From: Thermoplasmata archaeon
Lineage (GTDB): Archaea; Thermoplasmatota; DAOVMN01
DNA length: 13,078 nt
Assembly: GCA_030630685.1 (NCBI GenBank)
Contig: DAOVMN010000019.1
Location: forward strand, 1-13,078
Direction: 5' to 3'
Positions 1 to 7,668 of this stretch are shown piece after piece; positions within the stretch are counted from its first letter, which is position 1; each line of letters starts with the position of its first letter. The position numbers were made by a program, and so were the translations under genes. The notes under the pieces are model-generated. The model was not told where the DNA came from, did not search any database, and saw only the letters and a list, made by a program, of their open reading frames with translations.

Positions 1-230
1 AATCCCCCCAGATTGGAATCGAAAATATTAGCGTTTGGTGTTTGCATGGGGCGATTATGTTTGGTGATAGGTCAAATATGTTTTATTTCTTAATCACAGA
101 CTTACGACATACTCCCCGAATAGAAGGGACTTTGTTGTAACGCAGCGAATAGGAACGCGGATGACACAGATTTGGCGGATATTCGCGGATTTTTCATTGA
201 TCTATGTTTATCCGTGTTATCCGCCTTAAC

Positions 231-245
231 GAGGGCTCTGCCCTC
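231..245. repeat. Perfect 6-bp hairpin
   Basis: GAGGGC (231-236) and GCCCTC (240-245) pair perfectly around a three-base loop (TCT). It lies directly after the right arm of the larger palindrome and probably belongs to the same repeat. No T-tract follows on the plus strand, so it is not an obvious terminator. Confidence 0.55.
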
Positions 246-250
246 ATTCG

Positions 251-272
251 GAGCGAAAACAAGTTTTCACTC
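251..272. repeat. Hairpin, 9 bp with one mismatch
   Basis: GAG-C-GAAAAC (251-260) and GTTTTC-A-CTC (263-272) form a stem with one C/A mismatch and a two-base spacer. It sits inside the compound repeat, downstream of the 231-245 hairpin. Seen directly in the sequence; role unknown. Confidence 0.5.
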
Positions 273-313
273 GTCATCCGTGTTCCCAAGTCTGGCCGCA
301 AACGAAAGATTTC

Positions 314-353
314 AGTTCCTTATTCACTATGTCTCTGAGTCCCTTATTCACTA
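314..353. repeat. Direct repeat spanning the pepD stop codon
   Basis: AGTNCCTTATTCACTA occurs at 314-329 and again at 338-353, a 24-bp offset with one differing base. The second copy includes the pepD stop codon (TAG, complement of 351-353), so the end of the gene looks locally duplicated into its downstream flank. It could be a simple slippage duplication or the boundary of the repeat element to its left. Confidence 0.5.
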
Positions 354-1838
354 ACCTGTAACATAGTTCCCTTCCTCTGCCAATGCCCTAAGCGTCTCCA
401 CAACATGCCGGTAGAACTTGTCCACCGACGAGATTTTAACACGCTCGGTCGGGGAATGGGGATGCTCGATCTGCGGGCCGATGGATATCGCATCCATGCC
501 CGGAAACTTCTCCTTGATGAGACCGCATTCCAGGCCAGCATGGATGGCCTTCTTCTCAGGGACCTTTCCAAAGAGCTTCTCGTGCACCTCTGAGGCCACC
601 CTGAGCACATGGGAGTCAAGCTCGGGCTTCCAGCCGGGATAGCTCTCCGAATCCTCCACCCGGGCCCCGGCTAACTCTCCGATGGCCCTGTGGATGCTTC
701 GTGCCCAGGCGAGTGCGGACTTGATGGAGGAACGTGTGGAGATACCCACCTTCAGTTTCTCCTTATCGAGCTCTACAATGGCGAGGTTGGTGGAGGTTTC
801 AACAAGGTCCGGGATGTCCAAAGACATGGCAAGGACTCCATTGGGTATGGCCGTGAGCACCTGGAGGGCCTTTGCAGTGGATTCCTTATTGGCCGCCTTA
901 TCCGGCATCTCCGTCTCATCGAAATCTACGGCGAGATCCGGTTCCATGGCCCTGTACTCGAATATTATGCTCTCTGCCTCGCTCCTGGCGGCCCGTATGA
1001 ACCCCTCTTTCTCCTCCTTCCCAAATAGGACAATGGCCTCCGCCTCCCTTGGGATGGCGTTCCTCTTGCTGCCGCCTTGAAAATTGGCAAGGAGGAGGCC
1101 CTTTGAAGTGGCCCTGTTCCCTATGTTAAGGATGCGGGTGAGGGCCTTGTTGGCATTCGCCCGTCCTTCGTGGATGTCCACCCCGGAGTGCCCTCCCTTC
1201 AGACCGTGAACCTTGATCTTCAGGGGTGTGCATTCCATTTCCGCTGTATCCACACTCGCAACTGGGAGTGTAAAGGCGGTATCCCCTCCGCCAGCACAAC
1301 CGATGTAGATCGAGCCCTCCTCCTCGGTGTCCAGATTGATGATCGTCCTGCCTTTCATCATGTCCCCTGAAAGGCCGAATGCCCCGGTCATTCCGGTTTC
1401 CTCATCCACGGTTATCAGGAATTCCATCGGCCCGTGCACCAAACTCTTGTCCTCCATGATGGCAAGGATGGCCGCAAGACCGATCCCGTTGTCCGCACCA
1501 AGTGTGGTGCCGTTGGCATAGAGCCAATCCCCTTTCACCACGAGCTCGATTGGGTCCCTGGTGAAGTCGTGTACCTTGTCGGAATCCTTCTCGCACACCA
1601 TGTCCATGTGAGCCTGAAGCACCACAATGAGGGCATGCTCATATCCCGGAAATGCGGGCTTCCTGATCACTACGTTTCCTGCGGCATCCCTGGTATAATC
1701 GAGTCCCAGGCCTTCTGCCGCGGATACGATGTAGTCCCCTACGGCCTTCTCGTTCTTTGAACACCGCGGAATGCGGCTTATCTCCTGGAAGTATCTCCAG
1801 ACATTCTCCGGTTTCAGATGGGTAATATTGCCTGACAT
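351..1838 (-). CDS. pepD: Xaa-His dipeptidase (beta-Ala-His dipeptidase), peptidase family M20
   Basis: A 495-residue cytosolic zinc metallopeptidase that hydrolyses dipeptides, classically Xaa-His, in peptide turnover. The length matches bacterial PepD. Active-site elements are all visible: LQAHMD (H77 metal, D79 catalytic support), GADNG (D116 bridging metal), DEETG (E146 catalytic base, E147 metal), NLDTEEEG (D170 metal) and PHSP near the C-terminus (His about 461 metal). The region GCAGGGD to about 390 fits the lid/dimerisation domain. Motif assignments follow known PepD structures; the order and spacing are seen here. The start is supported by an AGGAAGG-like Shine-Dalgarno sequence seven bases upstream and by an N-terminus typical of the family (VWRYFQEISRIPRCSKNE). 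The gene stands alone, divergent from folP. True substrate range in archaea is uncertain, and other M20C dipeptidases would look alike. Confidence 0.93.
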   Translation of the reverse strand: MSGNITHLKPENVWRYFQEISRIPRCSKNEKAVGDYIVSAAEGLGLDYTRDAAGNVVIRKPAFPGYEHALIVVLQAHMDMVCEKDSDKVHDFTRDPIELVVKGDWLYANGTTLGADNGIGLAAILAIMEDKSLVHGPMEFLITVDEETGMTGAFGLSGDMMKGRTIINLDTEEEGSIYIGCAGGGDTAFTLPVASVDTAEMECTPLKIKVHGLKGGHSGVDIHEGRANANKALTRILNIGNRATSKGLLLANFQGGSKRNAIPREAEAIVLFGKEEKEGFIRAARSEAESIIFEYRAMEPDLAVDFDETEMPDKAANKESTAKALQVLTAIPNGVLAMSLDIPDLVETSTNLAIVELDKEKLKVGISTRSSIKSALAWARSIHRAIGELAGARVEDSESYPGWKPELDSHVLRVASEVHEKLFGKVPEKKAIHAGLECGLIKEKFPGMDAISIGPQIEHPHSPTERVKISSVDKFYRHVVETLRALAEEGNYVTG

Positions 1839-1884
1839 GGATAGGCCTTCCTGCTTTATTGCTGGCCTGAGAGAAAAATCTCCG

Positions 1885-1890
1885 TATAAA
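1885..1890 (-). promoter_or_regulatory. Probable TATA box of pepD
   Basis: On the minus strand the sequence reads TTTATA, preceded by the A-rich stretch AAACCGAAATCCC that could serve as a BRE. The box is about 47 bp before the start codon, so transcription would begin about 20-25 bases upstream of the ATG, leaving room for the AGGAAGG ribosome-binding site (complement of 1846-1852). Confidence 0.5.
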
Positions 1891-1927
1891 GGGATTTCGG
1901 TTTTTTAACCATGCTAATCCGGAAATC

Positions 1928-1935
1928 ATAAATAT
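1928..1935 (+). promoter_or_regulatory. Probable TATA box of folP (leaderless transcript)
   Basis: ATAAATAT lies 20-28 bp before the ATG at 1956. With the usual archaeal spacing of about 25 bp, transcription would start at or very near the start codon. No Shine-Dalgarno sequence is visible, which agrees with leaderless translation. Confidence 0.5.
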
Positions 1936-1955
1936 CCCCAGTCGGTACAAGGGTT

Positions 1956-3173
1956 ATGAACCACAACCCCAGATTCAGGGACATAAAATCCCGGAAAGAC
2001 CTTGAACAGGAGTTCAAAGGGATCGGTGTGGCCCACGAGGGCAGGGAAATAATGGCCAAAAAATACCCTGTCTTCCTGAGGTTCGATAACGTTGACGGAA
2101 GGGGTGCTAACATCCTGAAACAGGAGATTCTCGCCCGGGGAGGGGAAGCGGCTATTGCCTATGATGTACTGGCCCTCACGGGCTCTCAAACCAATGTCCT
2201 TGTCATGGGCACCATCTCACAGATCCAGAGCCTTGCGGATAAATTGAGAAGTCAGCCTTTGGGGCTCAAAGAGATCGCGGGAGAGATCGAGGAGCTGTTG
2301 GAGGTATACCTGCACGGGGTGTGTGACATCGAACTAAGGGGCGGCGGTCGTCTTCCAACTTCCCGTCCCCACATCATGGGAGTGCTCAATGTTACCCCAG
2401 ATTCCTTCTCGGATGGTGGGGAGCATGCCGCTCCAGAGGAAGCAATTGCTCACGGGATAAATATGATCCAGGAAGGAGCAGAGATAATCGACGTGGGTGG
2501 GGAATCCACACGTCCATTCTCCAGACCAGTAACGGAAGAGGTGGAGTTAAGAAGGATAATACCGGTCATCAAGGGGCTAATGAAGGTCATGGAGGAAAAA
2601 GCGCTCAATGTCCTTATATCTGTGGACACCCGGAAACCCGCGGTAGCGAAAAGGGCACTGGAGGCGGGAGCGGAGATGCTGAACGATATCAACGCCTTGC
2701 GTTCTGAAGGGATGGCCGAGGTTGTTGCTGATTACAAGGTTCCGGTGGTGCTCATGCACATGAAAGGGACGCCCAAGAACATGCAGGTGGACCCGATCTA
2801 CGACGACGTTGTGGGGGAGATTTTGACGTTCCTCAGAGAAAGGATAGAATTCGCACTGGAATCCGGCATAAAACAAGAAAGGATAATCATCGACCCTGGA
2901 ATCGGCTTTGGAAAGACCACGGAACACAACCTCATCATCATGAACAGGCTGAGGGAGTTCACCTCACTTGGCCAGCCCGTGCTCGTTGGGCCGTCCAACA
3001 AATCCTTCATTGGTAATATTCTGAACCTGCCGGTGGAGGATAGATTGGAGGGCACCTTGGCCACGGTAGCGCTCTCGGTCTGGAACGATGCATCGATTAT
3101 CCGGGCGCACGACGTAAAAGCGGTTAAGCGTGCGGTGGATATGACCTTAGCCATGAAGGAGCCGATTGGTTAA
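1956..3173 (+). CDS. folP: Dihydropteroate synthase, archaeal form with N-terminal domain
   Basis: A 405-residue cytosolic enzyme that would join a pterin pyrophosphate to p-aminobenzoate in folate or related pterin cofactor synthesis. Residues about 138-400 form the TIM-barrel synthase with all main motifs: NVTPDSFSDGG (N145), GGESTRP (T185, R186), SVDTRKP (D224), NDINAL (N243), IDPGIGFGK (D313), GPSNKSFIG (K349) and RAHD (R383, H385). Residues 1-125 are an extra domain (VDGRGANILKQEILARGGEAA) seen in archaeal versions, so the long start at 1956 is right; the TATA spacing also supports it. The usual SRKS motif is SNKS here, losing the Arg while keeping the key Lys. Many archaea make methanopterin by another route to the p-aminobenzoate adduct, so a folate-type role in this organism is inferred. 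It converges on infB, 120 bp apart. Confidence 0.92.
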   Translation: MNHNPRFRDIKSRKDLEQEFKGIGVAHEGREIMAKKYPVFLRFDNVDGRGANILKQEILARGGEAAIAYDVLALTGSQTNVLVMGTISQIQSLADKLRSQPLGLKEIAGEIEELLEVYLHGVCDIELRGGGRLPTSRPHIMGVLNVTPDSFSDGGEHAAPEEAIAHGINMIQEGAEIIDVGGESTRPFSRPVTEEVELRRIIPVIKGLMKVMEEKALNVLISVDTRKPAVAKRALEAGAEMLNDINALRSEGMAEVVADYKVPVVLMHMKGTPKNMQVDPIYDDVVGEILTFLRERIEFALESGIKQERIIIDPGIGFGKTTEHNLIIMNRLREFTSLGQPVLVGPSNKSFIGNILNLPVEDRLEGTLATVALSVWNDASIIRAHDVKAVKRAVDMTLAMKEPIG

Positions 3174-3293
3174 GCAGCCTTCTCTCGCACCTTTCTCATG
3201 GCCCGGTACCAGAATATCCGGCAAAAAAAGGGGCAACTTTCTCGGTCAAGGCTATTGCAAGTTAGGGTCAATTTCACTACATCTGGCCCACAA
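3174..3293. other. Convergent intergenic region, folP/infB
   Basis: The 120 bp between the two stop codons hold no gene. On the minus strand a run of seven T residues (complement of 3223-3229) lies about 65 bp after the infB stop and is a candidate archaeal T-tract terminator for infB. I see no stable hairpin next to it and no clear terminator for folP. Confidence 0.4.
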
Positions 3294-5042
3294 TCACATC
3301 CCCCAGAACTGCTCTGTTTTCCGCTTGATCTTCGTAATCTCCCGAAGTGTATCCTGCTCCTCGATGGAGAGCTCTATCTCCTTGAGTTTCCGTGCATCCG
3401 CTGCCGGTATGTCGATGTACAGCACATCGTTCTCCCTGAACTGCCGACCGACTGTGGCGTTCTCCACAGCGATGGCAACCTCCTTTCCCATCTCCGCCTC
3501 CTTGAGCGTCTCGTCCCCGCTCCGGATGCTCCTGATCCTTCCGAACACCCTGCCGTCCTGCCGTAATAGGCGCATTCCAGGGCGGATCTTCCCTGCAAGC
3601 ACCCGTATTCCTATCACCGCGGGCTTGCTGATCCTGAAGGTATGGTCCGGCAGGAAGAGGAATTTTGCGGGATACGCCACCTCTATCCTTGAGCCCGCCT
3701 CGAGCTCCTTCTTCTTCTCCCTGTGCCACTCGATATAATCCTCGACAATCTTGTAGATGATGTTGTTCTGGATGACCCTCATTTCGCAGTTTTCCAGTTC
3801 CTCCACTGCATCGGGCAGGAGCCTGACATTGAAGCCCAGGAGCACTCTGTTCATCGGATCGGGATTGGTGGCGCAGGTAATGATTCCCTTTCGAGAGATG
3901 TCTCCTATCTCAGCACTCATGATCTTGACCCCTTCGCTCTTGAGCTCCATGGCCAAGGCCTCCAAGGAGCCGATTGCATCCGCCTTGATCATAATCCCCT
4001 GCTCATCGGTTTCCACGTGGGCCGTACTCTCTTTTCTTACCTCCTCAAGAATCTCTTCGAGATTATCCCGGATCACCTTCAGGCTTGCACCAGATACCAC
4101 ATTCTCTAAGTTCTGAGCCAGGATTTTAACCCCTGCTGCGGCATAGATCTCATTAACTCGACTAAACTTCTCTCTCGGGTCCCTTATCTCGTCCATTGGC
4201 TTGGGCTTGAGAATCGCTTTTACTTTTGTGGTAGTGAGTGCCTTGCCTCCGATGACAATGGCATCATCCCGCTTAAGCTTGCCCTTGAATAAAATGACAT
4301 CCAGGGTCTTTCCGAGCCCTTTCTCTTCCTTCACCTCAAGGACTGTTGCCTCGCCTGGAGCCTCGGTGTCCTCCTCGGTAAGGTGCTCCTCAAGAAACCT
4401 CTGTGCCAACCCGCCAAGGACCATGAGCAGGTCTGGAATGCCCTCGCCGGTTTTGGCGGAGATGGGAACGATGCTGAAGGTCCGCTTGAAATCCGTTATT
4501 CTATCATACCTGTCTGCATTTATCCCCTCGTTGGAAAGTGCACCCACAAGTTTGTAGAACAGTTCGTCGAACCTCTCCTTCACCCTCTCTCCCTGGGAAT
4601 CGAAATTGACAATAAAGGGTCTGTTCTCGGATTTGTAGCCCCAGATAAGGTCGATCTTATTGGCCGCTATCACGAAGGGGGTCTGATAGCTCTTCAGGAT
4701 GTGGATGGATTCGATGCTCTGGGGCTTGAGCCCCTCGTTGATGTCCACCACCAAAACCGCAAGGTCGGCTAAAGCACCTCCTCGAGCCCGCAGGGTGGTA
4801 AAGGCATTGTGGCCCGGTGTATCGATGAAGAGCAGGCCCGGGATATCGAGCTTGCCGCCCTGGAGAAGAGGGGCACAGATATCGTGTATCTCATCACTGG
4901 GAACCTCGGTAGCCCCGATGTGCTGGGTGATCCGCCCTGCCTCTCTCTCGGCCACACGGGTAGAACGAATGTGATCAAGGAGTAATGTCTTTCCATGGTC
5001 AACATGACCTAAGACACTGACAATGGGCTGTCTGATTGGCAT
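3294..5042 (-). CDS. infB: Translation initiation factor aIF5B (IF-2 homologue), GTPase
   Basis: A 582-residue GTPase that promotes ribosomal subunit joining and initiator tRNA positioning. The short form without the long acidic N-terminus of eukaryotic eIF5B is normal for archaea. The G domain shows GHVDHGKT (12-19), the G2 region with GATEVP (43-48), DTPGH (74-78), NKID (128-131) and SAKTGEG (195-201). Domain II (about 225-335, VLEVKEEKGLGKTLDVILFKG), domain III (about 340-450) and domain IV (about 455-575, ending in FWGM) follow in order, with no intein. The start puts the P-loop at residue 12, as expected, and an AGAGGAT ribosome-binding site lies six bases upstream. It is a single gene, divergent from the 763-residue membrane protein. 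Confidence 0.96.
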   Translation of the reverse strand: MPIRQPIVSVLGHVDHGKTLLLDHIRSTRVAEREAGRITQHIGATEVPSDEIHDICAPLLQGGKLDIPGLLFIDTPGHNAFTTLRARGGALADLAVLVVDINEGLKPQSIESIHILKSYQTPFVIAANKIDLIWGYKSENRPFIVNFDSQGERVKERFDELFYKLVGALSNEGINADRYDRITDFKRTFSIVPISAKTGEGIPDLLMVLGGLAQRFLEEHLTEEDTEAPGEATVLEVKEEKGLGKTLDVILFKGKLKRDDAIVIGGKALTTTKVKAILKPKPMDEIRDPREKFSRVNEIYAAAGVKILAQNLENVVSGASLKVIRDNLEEILEEVRKESTAHVETDEQGIMIKADAIGSLEALAMELKSEGVKIMSAEIGDISRKGIITCATNPDPMNRVLLGFNVRLLPDAVEELENCEMRVIQNNIIYKIVEDYIEWHREKKKELEAGSRIEVAYPAKFLFLPDHTFRISKPAVIGIRVLAGKIRPGMRLLRQDGRVFGRIRSIRSGDETLKEAEMGKEVAIAVENATVGRQFRENDVLYIDIPAADARKLKEIELSIEEQDTLREITKIKRKTEQFWGM

Positions 5043-5074
5043 CTAAATCCTCTACCCACGGCACACTATAATTA

Positions 5075-5083
5075 TTATTTAAG
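5075..5083 (-). promoter_or_regulatory. Probable TATA box of infB
   Basis: The minus strand reads TTAAATAAT about 33-41 bp upstream of the infB ATG. This predicts a short leader of about 10-15 bases that still includes the AGAGGAT Shine-Dalgarno sequence (complement of 5047-5053). Confidence 0.45.
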
Positions 5084-5133
5084 GTCATCGACAAAATAGG
5101 CAGATGATGCCTTGTCCGGTTTCGATACCACAA

Positions 5134-5144
5134 TATTTATTATA
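5134..5144 (+). promoter_or_regulatory. Probable TATA box of the 763-residue membrane protein gene (leaderless)
   Basis: ATATTTATTAT lies 21-31 bp before the ATG at 5165, and no ribosome-binding site is visible. The spacing predicts a transcript starting at the ATG and supports this start over the internal ATG at 5207. Together with the infB box it makes a 122-bp divergent promoter region. Confidence 0.5.
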
Positions 5145-5164
5145 GTTCTCCGGAATCGACAAAC

Positions 5165-7456
5165 ATGGACCCGGCCGATAACAGCAAGGCAGTAAGCGTT
5201 TTTCCCATGAGGATCCTTTGTACAGGCTGCGGTACCGGATACAGGATAGACAGGCCGATGGCTTTTCACTGTTCCCACTGCGGCAACCATATTCGGATCC
5301 GGCAGGATGGGATGATCGAGATTACCCCAGGAAAACAGCCTCTAAGAGATGCGGAAGAACTTACCATCTCGGCAAAGAAGCAAGGTGATGAGGTGGGCCA
5401 GGAAGGAAAAATAAAGGAGACCTTGAAACCTGAAAGGAAGATCGAGGTGCTGTTCCCTCAGGAGGAAGAGGAGGTTGTGGAGATAAAGGCCGGAAAAAAG
5501 ACCCCAGCAGAGGAGGTTCAAACCGCCCTCCCGGTAACCGAAGAGACAAAACCGGAAGAAAAGGAAGAGGTGGCAGCGGAAAAGAAAGAGGAATCGAAGG
5601 CCGAGCTCGAGAAAGAGGTGAAGAAAGAAGAAGTGGAGAAGGAAGAAGCCGGGGAAGAAAAAGTGAAAAAAGGGGAAGTAGAGAAAGAAGAAGTGAAAAA
5701 AGAAGAAGTGGGAAAAGAGGAGGAACCACCCATCCCAAAGGAGCCCGTGCCACCCCCCAAGGAGCCCACCCCCAGGCCTGTGGAGAAGGCCCCGACCGAA
5801 CCCCCAACCACTCCCGGTCCGATTAAACCCATACAAAAAACTGCAAAGAAGAGAGCATTCATTGCCCTGGGGGTGGTGGCTCTAATACTGATCTCGGTGG
5901 TGGGCTATGCCATTCTCGCGAAGGAGGATTTCAGTGTCAGGATGCCTGGAGAGAAGATAGGGGACAGGGGTACGTACGATGTGAAGGGGAGGGTATGGGT
6001 CTCCTCTCAGGACGGCATCTCAGTGGGCAGCGGGGTGATTCAGGACCTGAAGATCAATTTCAAGGGTCAGACTTGGTTCCAGATAAACGAGACCAAGGAG
6101 GAGAAGGACGGCTTTGGTGTAAAGAGGAATACCGTAGATAAATACCTCTACCAGAAACTCAAACTCTCAGGCTCGGGCACGTTTATCGGCAGTTACACGG
6201 AGATCAATGATGCGGGTACCATAGAAACCAAATCCTCCTCCTACATCTGCCTTGTGACCAATGATACCATACGCAACCATCTGTACAATGACATGGAGCT
6301 TGATATCCCCACCTGGAATATGGAAAGTATAGACAAAGGCATCTATTATCCCTCAGAAAGCAGGGGGGACTACAACCTCTTCGACCTCAGGCAGCGGGAG
6401 TACTCCCTGGGAGACGAAGGGGAGTTTGCTGGTGGAGGGCTTCACTGGAAGGCCGAGAAAAAAGAGAAGGTCTACAAATGGGACACACTCAAGCTTCACA
6501 TCACCGAGAACAACTCGGATGCAAACTGGAGGCAGCTCTCCGGGGACGTCTGGGTGGCCAATGAATGCTCGCTTCCCGTGAAGGTGCACATCCACATGAA
6601 GATCGATACCACGAAGCTTCCCCCTACAGAGCAACTGCTTTTCAAGCTAATTACCACCTCGGATGGTATGGTGGAGCTGGACTACACCGCCACCATGAAG
6701 GGCTACATTAGAGGGGACAAGGACATCCCATGGGATCCCTGGGGTGAGGACCCGACACTGACACAGCGCATGGGCGTACAGTTTGACAAGGACTGGAAAT
6801 ATGTGCCAGAGCAACGGCTCCTTGAGGTCAACGGCTCGTTCGACCCCTCATTCACCGCCGAATTCGCAGTGGACTATGCCATCAACAACTCCGATGATCT
6901 GGAATCGTACATAGAGAAGCACAAGGATGTTGCCTATGTGGTGGACGGCATCTATGGGATCGATAACGGCACACAATCCTGGCAGTTCATATTCGGGTAC
7001 AGGGAGAAGGGCATCACGACCATCTCCATCGGGTACAACATCACCGTACGCAAAACAGGAGCAGTCCTCTCTATCAAGGACGTCGGCCAGGAACCGATAA
7101 ACAATCCATCCAATTCCAGACCGGATATCGATCAGGCACTGAACATCGCTGATTCGGAGGGTGTATTCAAGGAGATGGAATTGCTTTCTCCTGTGTTCGT
7201 GGGCGAGGGTGAGGTACAGAGGATAGATTTCGCAAGCGGGGTGAGGTTCGAGGTCCAAAACAACCAGCTTCACACCGGACTCTCCCTTTCCGGCTTCAAC
7301 CCCTTGATGCAGACCACCGTTCCGGCAGGCTATGGATACTACCTGCAGAAAGAGGAGACGGGGAAGGAGTATTACCACCTGATAGAGGGGATGGTGGATA
7401 CACAGAACGGCAGGATCATCTATGAGGTGGATCACTACCAGACCGGGCATGTTTAA
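5165..7456 (+). CDS. Zinc-ribbon, single-span membrane protein with large predicted extracellular region, function unknown
   Basis: I do not recognise a family for the whole 763-residue protein. In order: a zinc ribbon (C19, C22, C36, C39); a charged Lys/Glu-rich segment of short repeats (KKEEV/KEEE, about 127-187); a Pro-rich stretch (about 188-223); one transmembrane helix after TAKKR (about 231-252); then about 510 residues rich in beta-type sequence. The positive residues just before the helix predict the zinc ribbon inside and the large part outside. Seven N-X-S/T sequons, all after the helix, fit an exposed glycosylated domain. Two segments (around 620-640 and the last 35 residues) end in TGAVLSIKD and QNGRIIYEVD, faintly like PepSY-type strands; this is weak. 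The K/E and P segments probably act as a spacer inside the cell. It could be a sensor or an envelope scaffold. A start at residue 15 (MRILCTGCG) is possible, but the promoter spacing favours 5165. Confidence 0.85.
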   Translation: MDPADNSKAVSVFPMRILCTGCGTGYRIDRPMAFHCSHCGNHIRIRQDGMIEITPGKQPLRDAEELTISAKKQGDEVGQEGKIKETLKPERKIEVLFPQEEEEVVEIKAGKKTPAEEVQTALPVTEETKPEEKEEVAAEKKEESKAELEKEVKKEEVEKEEAGEEKVKKGEVEKEEVKKEEVGKEEEPPIPKEPVPPPKEPTPRPVEKAPTEPPTTPGPIKPIQKTAKKRAFIALGVVALILISVVGYAILAKEDFSVRMPGEKIGDRGTYDVKGRVWVSSQDGISVGSGVIQDLKINFKGQTWFQINETKEEKDGFGVKRNTVDKYLYQKLKLSGSGTFIGSYTEINDAGTIETKSSSYICLVTNDTIRNHLYNDMELDIPTWNMESIDKGIYYPSESRGDYNLFDLRQREYSLGDEGEFAGGGLHWKAEKKEKVYKWDTLKLHITENNSDANWRQLSGDVWVANECSLPVKVHIHMKIDTTKLPPTEQLLFKLITTSDGMVELDYTATMKGYIRGDKDIPWDPWGEDPTLTQRMGVQFDKDWKYVPEQRLLEVNGSFDPSFTAEFAVDYAINNSDDLESYIEKHKDVAYVVDGIYGIDNGTQSWQFIFGYREKGITTISIGYNITVRKTGAVLSIKDVGQEPINNPSNSRPDIDQALNIADSEGVFKEMELLSPVFVGEGEVQRIDFASGVRFEVQNNQLHTGLSLSGFNPLMQTTVPAGYGYYLQKEETGKEYYHLIEGMVDTQNGRIIYEVDHYQTGHV
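5543..5728 (+). repeat. Purine-rich, low-complexity coding repeat (Lys/Glu)
   Basis: This stretch is almost all A and G on the plus strand and encodes repeated units such as KKEEV, KEEV and KEEE. The units GAAGTAGAGAAAGAAGAAGTG and GTGAAAAAAGAAGAAGTG overlap in sequence, consistent with growth by slippage. It explains the long open frames on the opposite strand, which are composition artefacts. Confidence 0.7.
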
Positions 7457-7597
7457 ATTCTAATAAAATGGTGTGATGTATTTCCAAAATTGAACGCAAT
7501 GAGTTCAGAGCAGTCACGTATTGGGTGACGAATTGAGCGGGTTTACACAATGGATATCACCACGGGATTCTTGGATACCGAGTAATGCGGTAGTAAA

Positions 7598-7668
7598 ACC
7601 GCAGAGTGGCAGAGAAACGCAGAGGGAGAAAAAGTAAGGTTCTCCGCGACCTCTGCGCTCTCTGCGGT
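7598..7668. repeat. Palindromic repeat of the ACCGCAGAG/CTCTGCGGT type
   Basis: ACCGCAGAG (7598-7606), followed by further GCAGAG units at 7609-7614 and 7619-7624, faces CCTCTGCGCTCTCTGCGGT (7650-7668). The outer nine bases pair perfectly, and the inner GCAGAG units can pair in more than one register around a 24-base centre. Sequences of this look are, from general knowledge, scattered between genes in many unrelated genomes. No transposase lies nearby. It could fold into a hairpin in DNA or RNA between the two flanking genes. Confidence 0.65.

Larger units (their letters stand above)
154..285. repeat. Compound palindromic repeat of the GCGGAT/ATCCGTGTT type
   Basis: GCGGATGACACAGAT (157-171) is matched in inverted orientation by ATCCGTGTTATCCGC (210-224), 13 of 15 positions pairing. 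Further copies of the GCGGAT core lie at 175-180 and 185-190, and ATCCGTGTT recurs at 276-284. Sequences of this kind (CGCGGAT...ATCCGTG) are, from general knowledge, scattered between genes in many unrelated bacterial and archaeal genomes, and their function is not settled. No transposase is present, so this would be a non-autonomous or structural repeat. Copy number in this genome cannot be seen from one window. Confidence 0.6.
1..350. other. Intergenic region without a convincing gene
   Basis: No reading frame here looks protein-like. The only longer open frame (172-354, plus) lies across a palindromic repeat and has no recognisable domain or start signal. The region holds a compound palindromic repeat (about 154-285), two short hairpins and a 24-bp-spaced direct repeat that overlaps the end of pepD. 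Positions 1-150 are AT-rich and show nothing I can name. They may contain the end or promoter of a gene outside the window. Confidence 0.6.

Noticed and set aside
690..1028. Plus-strand open frames inside pepD
   Set aside because: They are antisense shadows of a gene with a full set of active-site motifs and a good start; their translations show no domain.
3166..3738. 190-codon plus-strand frame overlapping the end of infB
   Set aside because: Mostly antisense to the conserved C-terminal domain of aIF5B; low-complexity Ser-rich translation and no promoter.
5342..5862. Long open frames on the minus strand opposite the membrane protein gene
   Set aside because: They are Phe/Leu-, Pro- or Ser-rich complements of the A/G-rich Lys/Glu coding repeat, with no domain or start signal.
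7513..7529. GTCAC/GTGAC hairpin as a terminator of the membrane protein gene
   Set aside because: Only five pairs with a seven-base loop and no T-tract after it.
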